Counted from the first letter of the stretch, positions 53,382 to 62,955 are shown. The stretch is 64,000 nt of DNA from Leptotrichia sp. oral taxon 847 (GCF_001553645.1 NZ_CP014231.1:1116001-1180000), one strand, 5' to 3'. The notes: generated by a model not told the origin, from the sequence alone. Numbers and translations: made by a program.

Positions 53382-55247
53382 TTATTGTAAACTTTTTAAC
53401 ATCGCAATTAAAATTGAAATATCATTGTAGGTTACCCCACTTATTCTACTCGCTTGTCCAATATTTTTAGGATTTCCGTAGATTAATCCAGAAATTGCTA
53501 TGTTACTCAGTCCTTTTACATTTTCATAATCAAAGTTTTTGGGAATTTCCATCTCTTCCAACTTTTTAAATTTTTCAATCTGAGCTTTTTCCCGCTCTAT
53601 AAAAATTTTATATTTCGCATTTATTTCCACTTGTTCTTTCGCCAATTTTGACAAATTCACAGTTTTGCAAAATTCACTTAAGTTATCGTAATTAATTTCT
53701 TTTCTTGCCAAAAAGTCAAACGCCGACACAGGACTATTCATACCATTTTCTTTGCCACCTTCAATACTTTTTAATTTCTCATTATTCTCTTTCGTCGGAT
53801 AAATTGTAATTTCTTTTAATCTTTTTGTTTCATCGTCAATTTCTTTTACGGCATCTTCTAATTTTTTTGTCGTATTTTTATCCAAAATTCCGATTTCTTT
53901 TGATTTTTCAAGAAGTCTTATAAAGACATTGTCCTGTCTTAATGTAAGCCTATATTCAGCTCTTGACGGCAGCACCCGATATGGTTCCGGTGTTTTTTTA
54001 TTAATTATATCGTCAATCAAAACTCCAATATATCCTTCACTCCTGTCAATCACAATTTCTTTTTTTCCCAAAATTTTTCTAGCCGCATTCACACCCGCAA
54101 TAAATCCTTGACATGCCGCTTCTTCATATCCACTTGTCCCATTAATTGTTCCCGCAGTATAAAGCCCTTCCAAAACCTTCGTTTCAAGCGTCAAATTGAG
54201 CTGATGAGCTGGAATGAAGTTATACTCCACAGCATACCCATATCGCACGATTTGAGCATTCTCCAAGCCTGTGATTGTATGCAGCATAGCTTCTTGTGCA
54301 AATGGCGGCATAGCAGTCGTAAATCCGTTTATATAAATCTCATCTGATTCTATAGATTCCTGCTCCAAAAATATCTGGTGGTCGGTTTTTTGCGGAAAAT
54401 TCATAATTTTTCTATCAAGTGAAGGACAATGTCTAGGTCCTTTAGTGCTTACAATTCCCGTTACAATCGGTGAATATTTTAACATTTCTTTTCCAACTTT
54501 TATCGTTTCTGGTGTTGTAAATGTAAGCCAGGTGGGAAGTGTTTCACTGTATTCCTTTTCAGTTTCATAAGAAAAATATCTTGGATCTTTCTCTCCGCCC
54601 AGTTTTTGCATTTTAGAAAAATCTATTGATTTTTTAGCAATTCTAGGTGGCGTTGCAGTCTGGTATCTGTCCAGCTCAAATCCATATTCTTCCAATCTAT
54701 TGGGTAAATCAACACTCGCAGGTTCCCCTACTCTTCCCGAAGAATATTTAACATCTCCCATAATGTATTCTCCGCCTAAAAATGTTCCTGTACAAAGTAC
54801 AACCGCTTTTGCCCCATATTCGATTCCAAAATTATCCACAACCCCGCATACTTTTTTATCACAAACTTTTAAATCCACGACAATTGCTTGAACAACCTCC
54901 ACATTTTCTTGATTTTCCACAATTTCTCTCATTTTAATTCTATATTTATATTTGTCGGCTTGAGCTCTCGTTATTCTTGAGGCAAGTCCCTTTGTATGAT
55001 TTAAGTTTTTAAGCTGTAAATTATATTTATCAATATGCCTTGCCATTTCTCCGCCAAGCATTCCCAATTCTGACACCAAATGACTTTTTCCAGGTCCTCC
55101 AATTGACGGATTGCACGACATCATAGCAATACTGTCCAAATAAATAGTAAATAAAGCTGTTTTTAGACCTTGTCTTGCTGAAGCCAAAGCTGCTTCCACT
55201 CCCGCATGTCCTGCTCCAACTATTATTACATCATAATTTTTACTCAT
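53382..55247 (-). CDS. mnmG: tRNA uridine 5-carboxymethylaminomethyl modification enzyme
   Basis: MnmG (GidA), 621 residues, works with MnmE to modify U34 of tRNAs. The FAD-binding start VIIVGAGHAGVEAALASARQG (parts, 7-27), the PROSITE GidA blocks CNPSIGGPGKSHLVSELG (about 46-63) and GPRHCPSLDRKIMNFP (about 271-286), and the INGTSGYEEAACQGFIAG region (about 364-381) are intact. The C-terminal helical domain that binds MnmE and tRNA is present. It is the last gene of the leftward dnaA-side run. MnmE is not encoded here. Confidence 0.98.
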   Translation of the reverse strand: MSKNYDVIIVGAGHAGVEAALASARQGLKTALFTIYLDSIAMMSCNPSIGGPGKSHLVSELGMLGGEMARHIDKYNLQLKNLNHTKGLASRITRAQADKYKYRIKMREIVENQENVEVVQAIVVDLKVCDKKVCGVVDNFGIEYGAKAVVLCTGTFLGGEYIMGDVKYSSGRVGEPASVDLPNRLEEYGFELDRYQTATPPRIAKKSIDFSKMQKLGGEKDPRYFSYETEKEYSETLPTWLTFTTPETIKVGKEMLKYSPIVTGIVSTKGPRHCPSLDRKIMNFPQKTDHQIFLEQESIESDEIYINGFTTAMPPFAQEAMLHTITGLENAQIVRYGYAVEYNFIPAHQLNLTLETKVLEGLYTAGTINGTSGYEEAACQGFIAGVNAARKILGKKEIVIDRSEGYIGVLIDDIINKKTPEPYRVLPSRAEYRLTLRQDNVFIRLLEKSKEIGILDKNTTKKLEDAVKEIDDETKRLKEITIYPTKENNEKLKSIEGGKENGMNSPVSAFDFLARKEINYDNLSEFCKTVNLSKLAKEQVEINAKYKIFIEREKAQIEKFKKLEEMEIPKNFDYENVKGLSNIAISGLIYGNPKNIGQASRISGVTYNDISILIAMLKSLQ

Positions 55248-55282
55248 CTTTTTTCCTTTCTAAAAAAATTTTTTTCTTAAAA

Positions 55283-56092
55283 TTATTTTTTCTTTTTAAA
55301 GGCTCTTCTAACTGGTCTAGTTAAATCCATTATAAACACATAATTTTTATGTTTTTTTATAAATTTATTTAAATTTTTGTAGACAACACTTTCAGGTAGT
55401 TTACAATATTTTGCATATTCATTGCAAAAAATTTTAGCTAGATTTTCATCTTCCATCATTCTTGAAACATTTTTCATCCGACTTTTAATACTCATCTTCA
55501 CATCAAATTTCATTCTGTTCAAATCCACAAGATAAAACTCATAATTTTTGCTTTTTTCCACAATTAACACATTTCCTGGCGAATAATCCTCAAAATAAAT
55601 CCCCTTTTCGTGCAGTTCATACGAAAATTTTGCAAACTGTCTTATAACTTTTTCTCGTTTTTCTTCAATTTTTTTGTACCAATTCTCCTCTTTAACTTCT
55701 TCGTAATCTTCAGGCCAAAATATCTCCCGACAGGTAAAATCATATTTTAAATCTTCACTTATATAATAATCCCTTTTATCTTTTCCAAATTTATCAAAAT
55801 AAGCAATTGGCTCCGGTGTTCCTATTTTTTTTTCCAAAAGCTTTTTGGCATATTCAAAAGAGCGCTTAGCCTTTGATCCTTTTATATATTTATAAATAAC
55901 ATTTGAAATAAAATTTGGCTTTTTAAATTTTTTTATGTTTAGCGTTTTATAAAAATTCTTTTCATCTACAACAATTCTTTTTATCTCATTCCGACCGGGT
56001 TCCACGACATATTCACCAATTTTATCAAAATTTTCTAATATTTTTACCAAAATTTCCTTTTCATAATTTTTATTTATTTCATAGTCATTCAT
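55283..56092 (-). CDS. LPS kinase (WaaP/KdkA-like) family protein
   Basis: This 269-residue protein has a eukaryotic-like small-molecule kinase fold of the lipopolysaccharide kinase family. The catalytic stretch FAKFSYELHEKGIYFEDYSPGNVLIV (parts, about 160-185) matches HxxGxxHxDhxxxNhhh, but with Glu-Asp-Tyr where the usual reading is H-x-D; FYLVDLNRMKFD (about 192-203) supplies the metal-binding aspartate. The N-terminal ATP lobe has FYKTLNIKKFKKPNF with the lysine. It would phosphorylate a core sugar such as Kdo or heptose. It overlaps the TPR gene by 8 bp. The substrate is inference from family. Confidence 0.82.
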   Translation of the reverse strand: MNDYEINKNYEKEILVKILENFDKIGEYVVEPGRNEIKRIVVDEKNFYKTLNIKKFKKPNFISNVIYKYIKGSKAKRSFEYAKKLLEKKIGTPEPIAYFDKFGKDKRDYYISEDLKYDFTCREIFWPEDYEEVKEENWYKKIEEKREKVIRQFAKFSYELHEKGIYFEDYSPGNVLIVEKSKNYEFYLVDLNRMKFDVKMSIKSRMKNVSRMMEDENLAKIFCNEYAKYCKLPESVVYKNLNKFIKKHKNYVFIMDLTRPVRRAFKKKK

Positions 56093-57104
56093 CTGTAACC
56101 TCTTTTTTTTTATTTTTTAAAGTTTTTTTATATTTTCTTCTACCTTCATTCAACTTTTTTTTGAGTTCTTTTAAAATATTTTCATTTGTCAAAATATTTT
56201 TATTGTTTTTTATGCACTCAAAAGCTTCATCATACTTGTGTTCCTTTTCCAAAACAAATATCAAATTGTAGTAATGTCTAGGAACTTCTGGCTCAATCAT
56301 TATCATCTTTCGACAAATTTTTTCAGCTTCACTAAATTTTTTTCTTGCAAGATAATATCGCCCTTTTAAATTTAATATTTTTATTCTGGGTAAACCAGAA
56401 CTTTCATAATTTAAAAACAACAGCTCAATTTCTTTATATTCCTTCGCTTGTATCAATATTTCAAAAAAATCTTCAAATATATAATCTTGTACATCTTCAC
56501 AGTTTACAGCGATATTGTAATACTCTATGGCCTTTTTAATATCATTTGAATAAACCATTGTATCTCCCATTCGAGCATATAGTTTAGCCAAATTTATTCC
56601 TTCAAAATTTACAAGGCTTTTATACTGCAAAATTGCACTGTCATATTTTTTCATCATTGTAAAAATGTCGCCTTTTTGCACATATGCTTCGACACTTTCT
56701 GGCTCTAATTCAATAGCTTTTTCCACATATTCCATCGCTTTTTTAAAATATTTTAAAAATGAATAGCACATTCCTAAATTCAAGTAAACAAAATAATTTT
56801 TCTCATCTTCCAAAAATTTTTTGTAAATAAAAATTGCTTTTTTAAACTTTCCCAATGTCTGATAAATGTATCCAAGAGAAAAAATGGCATCTTTATTTCT
56901 AGGATATTTTTCATAACGCTTCTTTGCATATTTTACTGCGTCCCCATACATTTCAAACTCAGAATACAATTCGACTATTTCAGTCAATGCCGCAAAATTG
57001 CTTTCATCTATTTCCAAAACTGTTTTTAAATAAAGCATAGCGCTGTCATATTCCTTTTTTTCTATCATTTTATTCGCTTCCAAAAGCAGTTGCTCCACAT
57101 TCAC
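56085..57104 (-). CDS. TPR-repeat protein
   Basis: This 339-residue protein is a row of eight or nine tetratricopeptide repeats, for example AMLYLKTVLEIDESNFAALTE, AVKYAKKRYEKYPRNKDAIFSLG, AIFIYKKFLEDEKNYFVYLNLG and AMEYVEKAIELEPESVEAYVQKG (each about 34 residues, from residue 20 to about 300; parts cited). No signal peptide or membrane part is present. The basic tail (KYKKTLKNKKK) may bind nucleic acid or the next protein. It overlaps the LPS kinase-like gene, so the two are made together. The precise role is not known. Confidence 0.85.
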   Translation of the reverse strand: MNVEQLLLEANKMIEKKEYDSAMLYLKTVLEIDESNFAALTEIVELYSEFEMYGDAVKYAKKRYEKYPRNKDAIFSLGYIYQTLGKFKKAIFIYKKFLEDEKNYFVYLNLGMCYSFLKYFKKAMEYVEKAIELEPESVEAYVQKGDIFTMMKKYDSAILQYKSLVNFEGINLAKLYARMGDTMVYSNDIKKAIEYYNIAVNCEDVQDYIFEDFFEILIQAKEYKEIELLFLNYESSGLPRIKILNLKGRYYLARKKFSEAEKICRKMIMIEPEVPRHYYNLIFVLEKEHKYDEAFECIKNNKNILTNENILKELKKKLNEGRRKYKKTLKNKKKEVTDE

Positions 57105-57162
57105 TTAACTTTTCCCTTTCTTTTAAATCTTTAGTTTATCATCAATTTCAAAAATTTTATTT

Positions 57163-58239
57163 TTATCTGTATCTGTATTTCATTCTGAATTCCACATCTT
57201 TTTTTAATTTTGACAAAATTCTTTTTCGCTCAATTTTAAAAACTTCTTTGTTATCACTCCCAATTTTACAATTAACATAACTTTTTATCATATCTTCCAT
57301 TTCTTTTTTAGCTTCGTTTCGTATTTCAAAGCTATATTCTTCGTTGTCGCCAATTTCTTTATTTTTTTCAATACAAAAGTATAAAAGTTCATTATAAATC
57401 TGCTGTGCCAAAACTTCCCGTGCCTTGTAATACGTCTTTTTATCCGTCTTTATAATTTTTAGTGCCTGTCTTTCCCCAATAAATGGCTTTTCCTGAATAA
57501 GCCCCATCATACTCTCAAAAATTTTATTTTTCTTTGCCATTTCGCACTCAAAACAAATTTTTTCATCGTTCATTGGCTTAAATAGACCTTTACACATTTT
57601 GCACTCCATATATCCAAGCTCTTTTAAACAAATTCTCCGCTTTTCCATCTTTATCAAAATGCTTTCCAATCTTTTTGAAAGATTTTTATCACGATTTGGA
57701 TTTTCAGTCATAGCTTTATGAATTTCGTCAACTACTCTTTGAGGTAAAATAACTTTATTTATATCAATTTCACCTTTTTTTTTAGATTTTTTAATAAAAA
57801 CTTTTTTTTTATTACTTCCCCATCTTCTTTTTGTAACTTCATGCTCTCTTAACATCTGTCCAACTTTTAGAGTCCCAAAATTTTCTTCATTTTCAATTAA
57901 TTCATCCAAAATTTCCCTTTTTATTTTATAGTTTACTTTATGAATCTCAATATTTCCTACAACATCTTCACCTAAAAATTTATTGATTCTGTCTTTTACC
58001 ACATTTTTATGTAGAAGAAATGTGTGATAAACCGTTGCATCTGTCAAATTTACTGTCAAAATTTTCTGAAACAGACTTTTTGGCTCAGACCTTTCAAAAA
58101 TTGGTCCCCCCACAAATATTTCCCAATTTTTTTTTATTTTTGACAAAATATAACTTTCATTTTTAAAAAATGACATTTTTTTCTTATCATACATATATTT
58201 TGCTAAATCTCTAAAGTTACTTACTTTCTTTTCCATCAT
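57163..58239 (-). CDS. DciA-like (DUF721) protein with extra zinc-finger domain
   Basis: Residues about 20-105 of this 358-residue protein fit the DUF721/DciA pattern: SKIKKNWEIFVGGPIFERSEPKSLF, then LTVNLTDATVYHTFLLHKNVVKDRINKFLG (seen in parts). DciA is the helicase loader/operator that helps DnaB in most bacteria without DnaC or DnaI. The protein is about twice the normal size; the extra C-terminal part has a C-x2-C...C-x2-C site (MECKMCKG and ICFECEM, 12 residues between pairs) and a helical end. The start is taken at ATG 58237-58239 behind AGGTG; a GTG at 58245 overlaps the ribosome site. It overlaps the end of recF. A place beside recF and dnaA supports a replication role. Confidence 0.78.
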   Translation of the reverse strand: MMEKKVSNFRDLAKYMYDKKKMSFFKNESYILSKIKKNWEIFVGGPIFERSEPKSLFQKILTVNLTDATVYHTFLLHKNVVKDRINKFLGEDVVGNIEIHKVNYKIKREILDELIENEENFGTLKVGQMLREHEVTKRRWGSNKKKVFIKKSKKKGEIDINKVILPQRVVDEIHKAMTENPNRDKNLSKRLESILIKMEKRRICLKELGYMECKMCKGLFKPMNDEKICFECEMAKKNKIFESMMGLIQEKPFIGERQALKIIKTDKKTYYKAREVLAQQIYNELLYFCIEKNKEIGDNEEYSFEIRNEAKKEMEDMIKSYVNCKIGSDNKEVFKIERKRILSKLKKDVEFRMKYRYR

Positions 58240-59325
58240 TTTCACCTACTTCAACTTTTCCAGCGTCAACAATAAATTTTTTACCACAAATTTTTAGGTC
58301 CTGTGTCGAAGTTATAAAACATTGAATTTTTTTATTTTTAAAATAATCCAAAATACTTTTTTTCCTAATTTCATCAAAATACGAAGAAATGTCGTCCATA
58401 ATAAAAATTGGATATTCTTTTTTTCTTTCATCAAAATGTCGATTTCTGCAATTTTTAGAGAAAAAATTATAGATTTCTTTTCTCCTTGAGAAGAGTAAGA
58501 TTTTGCATTTTTCCCATTTAACTCAAAGACAAAGTCATCTTTTTGCGGTCCTAATAAACTGTATCCCAAAAAACTTTCCCGCTCCATTTTTTTTAAGCAC
58601 TGCTCTTCAAACTTTTCTACCAATTCAGATTTACTTTTTTTTTCCACATCTCCCAGAAAACAATCGTACTTTAGCTGTAACTCGGCTTTTTCGTCAAACA
58701 GTTTCTGGTAATTGAGGTTTAGTAAAACTGATATGTTTTTTATAAATTCCCTTCTGTGAATTATAATATTTACGCCTTCATCAATAAATTTTTTATTATA
58801 AATTTTATAGATTTCTTCATAAGTTTTTTTTTCTTTTATCAGTTTATTCCGCACTTTTAATATTTTTTCAAAACTTACAATTGACTTCAAATAATCTTTT
58901 CTCGCCTGTGAAATTTCGTAATTAAAAAAACCCCTTCTAATATTTGGATTTCCCACAATTAGTTCAATATCTTCAGGAATAAAAGAAATTACATTTAAGT
59001 TTCCGATATAGTCTATATATTTATTTTTATTCTTATCTATGTAGTAATCTTTTTTTTCCTCGTTGACATCAATTGCAATCGTTTTATCTCCGTCATTTCT
59101 CTCAAATTTTCCAAAGACAATCATCCTATGAAAATTATACTTTCTCATTTCCTTAACTTTTTTTGTCCTAAAACTTTTTCCCGTTGCAACAAAATAAACA
59201 GCTTCAATAAGCGAAGTCTTTCCTTGTCCATTTTTCCCATAAATCAAGTTAAAATCTTTGCCAAATAACAATTTACTGTCTTTTAAGCAACGAAAATTAT
59301 TAAAATTTATCTGACTTAAATACAT
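58217..59325 (-). pseudogene. recF: RecF, interrupted by a frameshift at an A run (possible -1 frameshifting)
   Basis: RecF loads RecA at gaps. Residues 1-300 in the first frame are complete: Walker A GKNGQGKTS (30-38), VISFIPEDIELIVGNPNIRRGF (parts) and the ABC signature SSQGEKKSI (about 280-288). The frame then leaves family sequence after MKEKK and stops at 58312. In the -1 frame the protein goes on with EYPIFIMDDISSYFDEIRKKSILDYF (parts), which carries Walker B, to a stop at 58217; the total is about 370 residues, the family length. The break is at seven A followed by G (about 58420-58427), which reads A AAA AAG in phase, the dnaX-type slippery heptamer. Real mutation, sequencing error, slippage or programmed frameshifting all remain possible. 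Confidence 0.9.
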
Positions 59326-59349
59326 TATTTTTTCCCTTTTTTCTATTTT

Positions 59350-59577
59350 TTACGCTTCTTTTTTCACAACAATTTTTTCACCACTAAATTCCACAATATC
59401 ACCCGAATATATTTTTTTCCCTCTTCTAGTTTCAACTTTTCCATTTACTTTTACATTGCCATCCAAAATAATCATCTTTGCTGCGGCCCCAGATTCTACC
59501 AGATTTGCCCATTTTAGAAGTTGATCTAATTTTATAAATTCGGTGTTTATTTTTATTTCCTCAATTTTTTTGTCCAT
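59350..59577 (-). CDS. yaaA: S4-domain protein YaaA/RlbA
   Basis: This 75-residue protein is a single S4 RNA-binding domain with IKLDQLLKWANLVESGAAAKM and LDGNVKVNGKVETRRGKKIYSGD (parts), the usual YaaA/RlbA form that is encoded between dnaN/dnaA and recF in many bacteria. The role is in ribosome assembly by recent family work. GGAG precedes the ATG, and recF follows 24 bp on. The gene is at the edge of the oriC box cluster. dnaN, which often lies between dnaA and this gene, is absent. Confidence 0.9.
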   Translation of the reverse strand: MDKKIEEIKINTEFIKLDQLLKWANLVESGAAAKMIILDGNVKVNGKVETRRGKKIYSGDIVEFSGEKIVVKKEA

Positions 59578-59639
59578 CTTTATCTCCTTCTTCTACTTCA
59601 CTTATTATTATTTGCTATTATAAATTCTCAAAAATTTGT

Positions 59640-60285
59640 ATTTTAATATAGATACACTTTTCTCATTTCCCACAATCATTAATAATATTAATGTTTAAAT
59701 TTTAACTGTAAAAACCTTAATTTTATTGTGGAAAACTTTTTCCACATTTTTTCCACATCTTTTCCACAACATCGCTTTACTACTATTTTTAAAGTCTTTC
59801 AGCCATCATAAAATTTATTTTTTTAATTTCTATTATTTTTTAATTTTGTGGAAAACTTGATTTTTTCTTTTTATTTTTAATTTATTTTATAATTTTATTA
59901 AATCACATTTTAAATTATTTTGAGTCTTTCATAATGTGGAAAACTTTTCCCACTTTTCCACAATTTTGTAATTTAGTTTTCCACACAGTTTTCCACATCT
60001 CTAACTTTTTCTCATTAAAATAAAGATTTATATCCACTTTTTTCTAATATAAATTGTGGATAACTTATCTTTTTTTCCACATTTTTCAAATTTAGTTTTC
60101 CACAATTTAAAATATTTTTTTATTTTTTTTATGTTATAATAATTTTTATTTAATTTTATACAAACTATTTTTTTTATGTGGAAAACTTTTTCCACATTGT
60201 TGAAAACTCTCTAAAATTTTACCAAATTTTTCCACAATTTTTTCCACACTTCTAACTTTTTTTTCCACATATGAAATAAATAAAA
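59640..60285. other. oriC: Origin region, left DnaA-box cluster (downstream of dnaA)
   Basis: This non-coding stretch holds 17 nine-base DnaA boxes in both orientations. Sixteen read TTTTCCACA (or its complement), at about 59727, 59738, 59749, 59760, 59847, 59935, 59954, 59977, 59989, 60073, 60096, 60177, 60188, 60228, 60240 and 60261. One is the textbook TTATCCACA (60055-60063, complement). The form with T at position 3 is thus the local rule. A second cluster lies on the other side of dnaA. Together they make a bipartite origin, as in Bacillus. Confidence 0.88.
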
Positions 60286-60290
60286 AAACT

Positions 60291-61664
60291 CTACATTTTA
60301 AATATCTTTCTATTTAAATCTTCCACTTCTTTTTTAAACACGATATCCTCTTTTTTTGACTTTTCCACCTTTCTAATGCTACTTATTACAGTGCTGTGAT
60401 CTTTTCCTCCAAAAAGTCCGCCAATAGCGGTTAAACTTAAATCCAGTTCAGCATTATTTTTTAAAATAAACATTGCAATTTGTCTGGATTTTACTATTTT
60501 TTTTTGTCTTTTTTTAGATTTCATATCGGCAACACTTATGCCATAATGTGATGAAATCATCTCTATTACCTTTTGAGCGGTTATTTTTGAGCGTTCTCTT
60601 TTTATATTGTGAGATAACATTTCCTGCACCTGCTCTATTGTAATTGGTTCATTTAATAGCTTTGCTCTGGCGTTCAAATTTGTTAAGATTCCTTCAAGTT
60701 CTCTTACGTTTGAAACAACTGCGTCCGAAATATATTCCAAAATATCATCACCAATTTCTATATCTTGATTTTTTGCAATATTTTTTAAAATCATCATTCT
60801 AGTTTCAAAGCCTGGACGCTGAATTTCTACCGTAAGTCCCGATAAGAATCTTGATTCCAGCCTTTTAGATAAATTTTTTATTTCTTTAGGAGATTTGTCG
60901 CTTATCATAATAATTTGTTTTCCTAATTCCTGCAATTTATTAAAAGTGTGGAAAAACTCTTCTTCCACAGTCCCCTCACCACGTCCAAAAACTTTTTCAA
61001 AAAATTGAATATCATCTAACAAAAGCACATCCAAATTTCTAAATATATCCCTAAAATTCTGGATTCTTCCACTGTTTAAAACTTTAAAGAATTCATTTGC
61101 AAATTCTTCAGATGTGGAATAATATACTCTTTTTTCAGGATCTTTTCTAAGAATTTCATTTCCTACAGCTTGCATAAGATGAGTTTTTCCAAGTCCTGAA
61201 CTACCAAAAATAAAAAGCGGATTGTAAACGGGCTTGGGATTGTTTACGACAGCAAGACAGGCATTGTATGCAAGTCTACTGTTTTCACCAACTACAAAGT
61301 TATCCAATCTATGTTTTGGATTTAAACCCGTATTTTTGGGCTTTTCCTTTTGAATTTTTGTTTTTTCCATTTCTTTTGTGGGGAAAATCTTCATTTCAGG
61401 CTGCTTTATTTCTTTTTTCTGTTTTTTTACATCTATTTTTATCTCCATCTTTTCGTCGGTTACGAGTTCTAAAATCTCTTCCATTTCAGCTTTATAGTTT
61501 TCCACATTTTTTTTTATAACTTTTGAATTACAGGACAAAAACAATGTATTTTCCACAATGTTCACAGCTTTAACATTTTGAAAAAATGTTTCAAAAATTA
61601 CTTCTTCTACACTTTTTCTTATTAATTTTTTTAGCTTTTCCCACAATTTTTCAGCTTCTACCAC
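60291..61664 (-). CDS. dnaA: Chromosomal replication initiator DnaA
   Basis: DnaA, 457 residues, melts the origin and loads the helicase. The N-terminal domain I (1-85) and a lysine-rich linker (90-120) precede the AAA+ core with Walker A FGSSGLGKTHLMQ (about 156-168), Walker B DVLLLDDIQF (about 215-224), and the C-terminal helix-turn-helix with DMKSKKRQKKIVKSRQIAMF and the DnaA signature GGKDHSTVISSIRKVEK (parts, about 425-441). The start is GTG at 61662-61664 with GGAG nine bases upstream. It is transcribed leftward between two DnaA-box clusters, so its own promoter probably lies among boxes and is autoregulated. Confidence 0.98.
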   Translation of the reverse strand: MVEAEKLWEKLKKLIRKSVEEVIFETFFQNVKAVNIVENTLFLSCNSKVIKKNVENYKAEMEEILELVTDEKMEIKIDVKKQKKEIKQPEMKIFPTKEMEKTKIQKEKPKNTGLNPKHRLDNFVVGENSRLAYNACLAVVNNPKPVYNPLFIFGSSGLGKTHLMQAVGNEILRKDPEKRVYYSTSEEFANEFFKVLNSGRIQNFRDIFRNLDVLLLDDIQFFEKVFGRGEGTVEEEFFHTFNKLQELGKQIIMISDKSPKEIKNLSKRLESRFLSGLTVEIQRPGFETRMMILKNIAKNQDIEIGDDILEYISDAVVSNVRELEGILTNLNARAKLLNEPITIEQVQEMLSHNIKRERSKITAQKVIEMISSHYGISVADMKSKKRQKKIVKSRQIAMFILKNNAELDLSLTAIGGLFGGKDHSTVISSIRKVEKSKKEDIVFKKEVEDLNRKIFKM

Positions 61665-62350
61665 AACTTCATCTCCTTTTTAGTCAAAGTCTTAAAATAG
61701 CTACTATTCCAAATAAATAACTGCTTTTCTAAGTCATTTTTTTAGTTTTTATTTCATCACTTATCAAATTTAAATCTCCACTTTTCCACAAAAAATAATA
61801 ATTTTATAGTAATTTATAAAAAACTTTTTCTACAAGTTTTCCACAATTAATTTTTCGCAGTATTAAAAATTTTTTATTTATTTCCAAATAAATAAAAAAC
61901 ACTAGATAGTTTTCCACAGCTTTTAATTTTTTTTATCCATTTTTTTTAATTTGATACATTTTTATACTATGAATATAACATATATAAAATAAATAATCAA
62001 GATTTTGGAAAAAGTTTTCCACATAGTTTTCCACAATATTAAAACACTATATTTACTGTAATTGCACTGATTTTTCTTTTAAAGAAGTTCACTTTTCCAC
62101 ATTAAAACGAATAGCTTATATTACTCACTTTCCACACGTTTTCCACATTTTTTTGCTTTTCCACATTGAGTTGTTGAAAACTATGTTGATAAAATTGTGG
62201 AAAAAAGTTTTCCACAAAATCATTAAAAGTTTTCCACATCTTATTCTCTGGCAAATAAGCTATTTATCAGTATTTCCACATTTCCACAGAGTATAATAAT
62301 AATATATATAATAATATATAATATATTATATATAATAGGTTGTGGAAAAA
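61665..62350. other. oriC: Origin region, right DnaA-box cluster (upstream of dnaA)
   Basis: Twelve exact TTTTCCACA boxes (or complement) lie at about 61782, 61837, 61910, 62015, 62027, 62093, 62139, 62157, 62196, 62208, 62230 and 62341, with near matches (CTTTCCACA, ATTTCCACA) at about 62127, 62272 and 62280. The region contains no gene. Box density is highest from 62093 to 62240, directly beside the A/T-only run at 62292-62337. Confidence 0.85.
62292..62337. other. oriC: A/T-only run, candidate DNA unwinding element
   Basis: These 46 bp contain no G or C and consist of ataat/tatat steps, the weakest duplex in the neighbourhood. The run is bordered by DnaA boxes at 62280 and 62341, as expected for an origin unwinding element. 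Confidence 0.65.
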
Positions 62351-62484
62351 AGTGGAAAAATAAAAAATTGATAAACTAATTTAATAAGAAAAAACAGAAT
62401 GGAAACAGTTATTTTTTTTATTTATTTTTGTAACAAATGTTTAACACTTATACAAACCCTTATTATCCAATTTTCAGAAAAAAA

Positions 62485-62513
62485 TTGACAAGTCTAAAAA
62501 AATAGGGTAAAAT
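62485..62513 (+). promoter_or_regulatory. Promoter of the decayed right-end locus
   Basis: TTGACA (62485-62490) and TAAAAT (62508-62513) with a 17-bp spacer, 40 bp before the first broken ORF. It is directed away from oriC. Confidence 0.7.
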
Positions 62514-62552
62514 AAAAAAACATCTAACTAGAAATTACAAAAGGATAAACAT

Positions 62553-62947
62553 ATGGCAGGTAAAAATTTTAATTAATAGAACAATTCTATTAAAAAAGAT
62601 TAATCCTAAAAAGATGGATTTAATAACTTTAATTGATGATGCTAAAAATATAGATTTTCTTAATGATGAAAATCCCAAAAAATTAGAATTGGGAGATAAA
62701 CTTAATGCAAAATTTGAAAAAGCATCTCAAAACTACAGTAATGTCATCGAACAGTAACTCTTAAAATAAATATCTGCAGAGCAAATGACAAGAAAAATTG
62801 ATATGTCAAATGCCTTTGCTGTGGATTACGAAGAATCTTATAGTGATAAAACATGAACTAGAACATTTTTATTAAAGATTAAGCAAAAAAAAGAAAAAAA
62901 TTAAAGAAGTTGCAATTAAAGGTGGATATGCTGCACAAGAAGAATAG
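62553..62947 (+). pseudogene. Decayed small gene of unknown function
   Basis: An ATG at 62553 behind AAAGGA begins MAGKNFN and stops at once, but the next frames continue a plausible protein: INRTILLKKINPKKMDLITL, LIDDAKNIDFLNDENPKKLE, LNAKFEKASQNYSNVIEQ, then ISAEQMTRKIDMSNAF and YEESYSDKT, and finally KEVAIKGGYAAQEE before TAG. At least four frame changes or stops are needed for about 125 residues. I do not recognise the family; the build (SAEQMTRKID and a Gly-rich end) slightly recalls phage structural or secreted proteins. It is followed by a terminator. Confidence 0.6.
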
Positions 62948-62955
62948 GAAATAAC

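Noticed and set aside
58217-58399. Separate 60-residue gene starting MDDISSYFDE
   Set aside because: It is the C-terminal part of RecF in the -1 frame (Walker B begins inside it), not an independent gene.
59640-62350. Regular short repeats that could suggest a CRISPR array or iterons
   Set aside because: The repeated unit is only nine bases (TTTTCCACA), occurs in both orientations at irregular spacing and flanks dnaA, so it is a DnaA-box cluster. No CRISPR array was found in the window.
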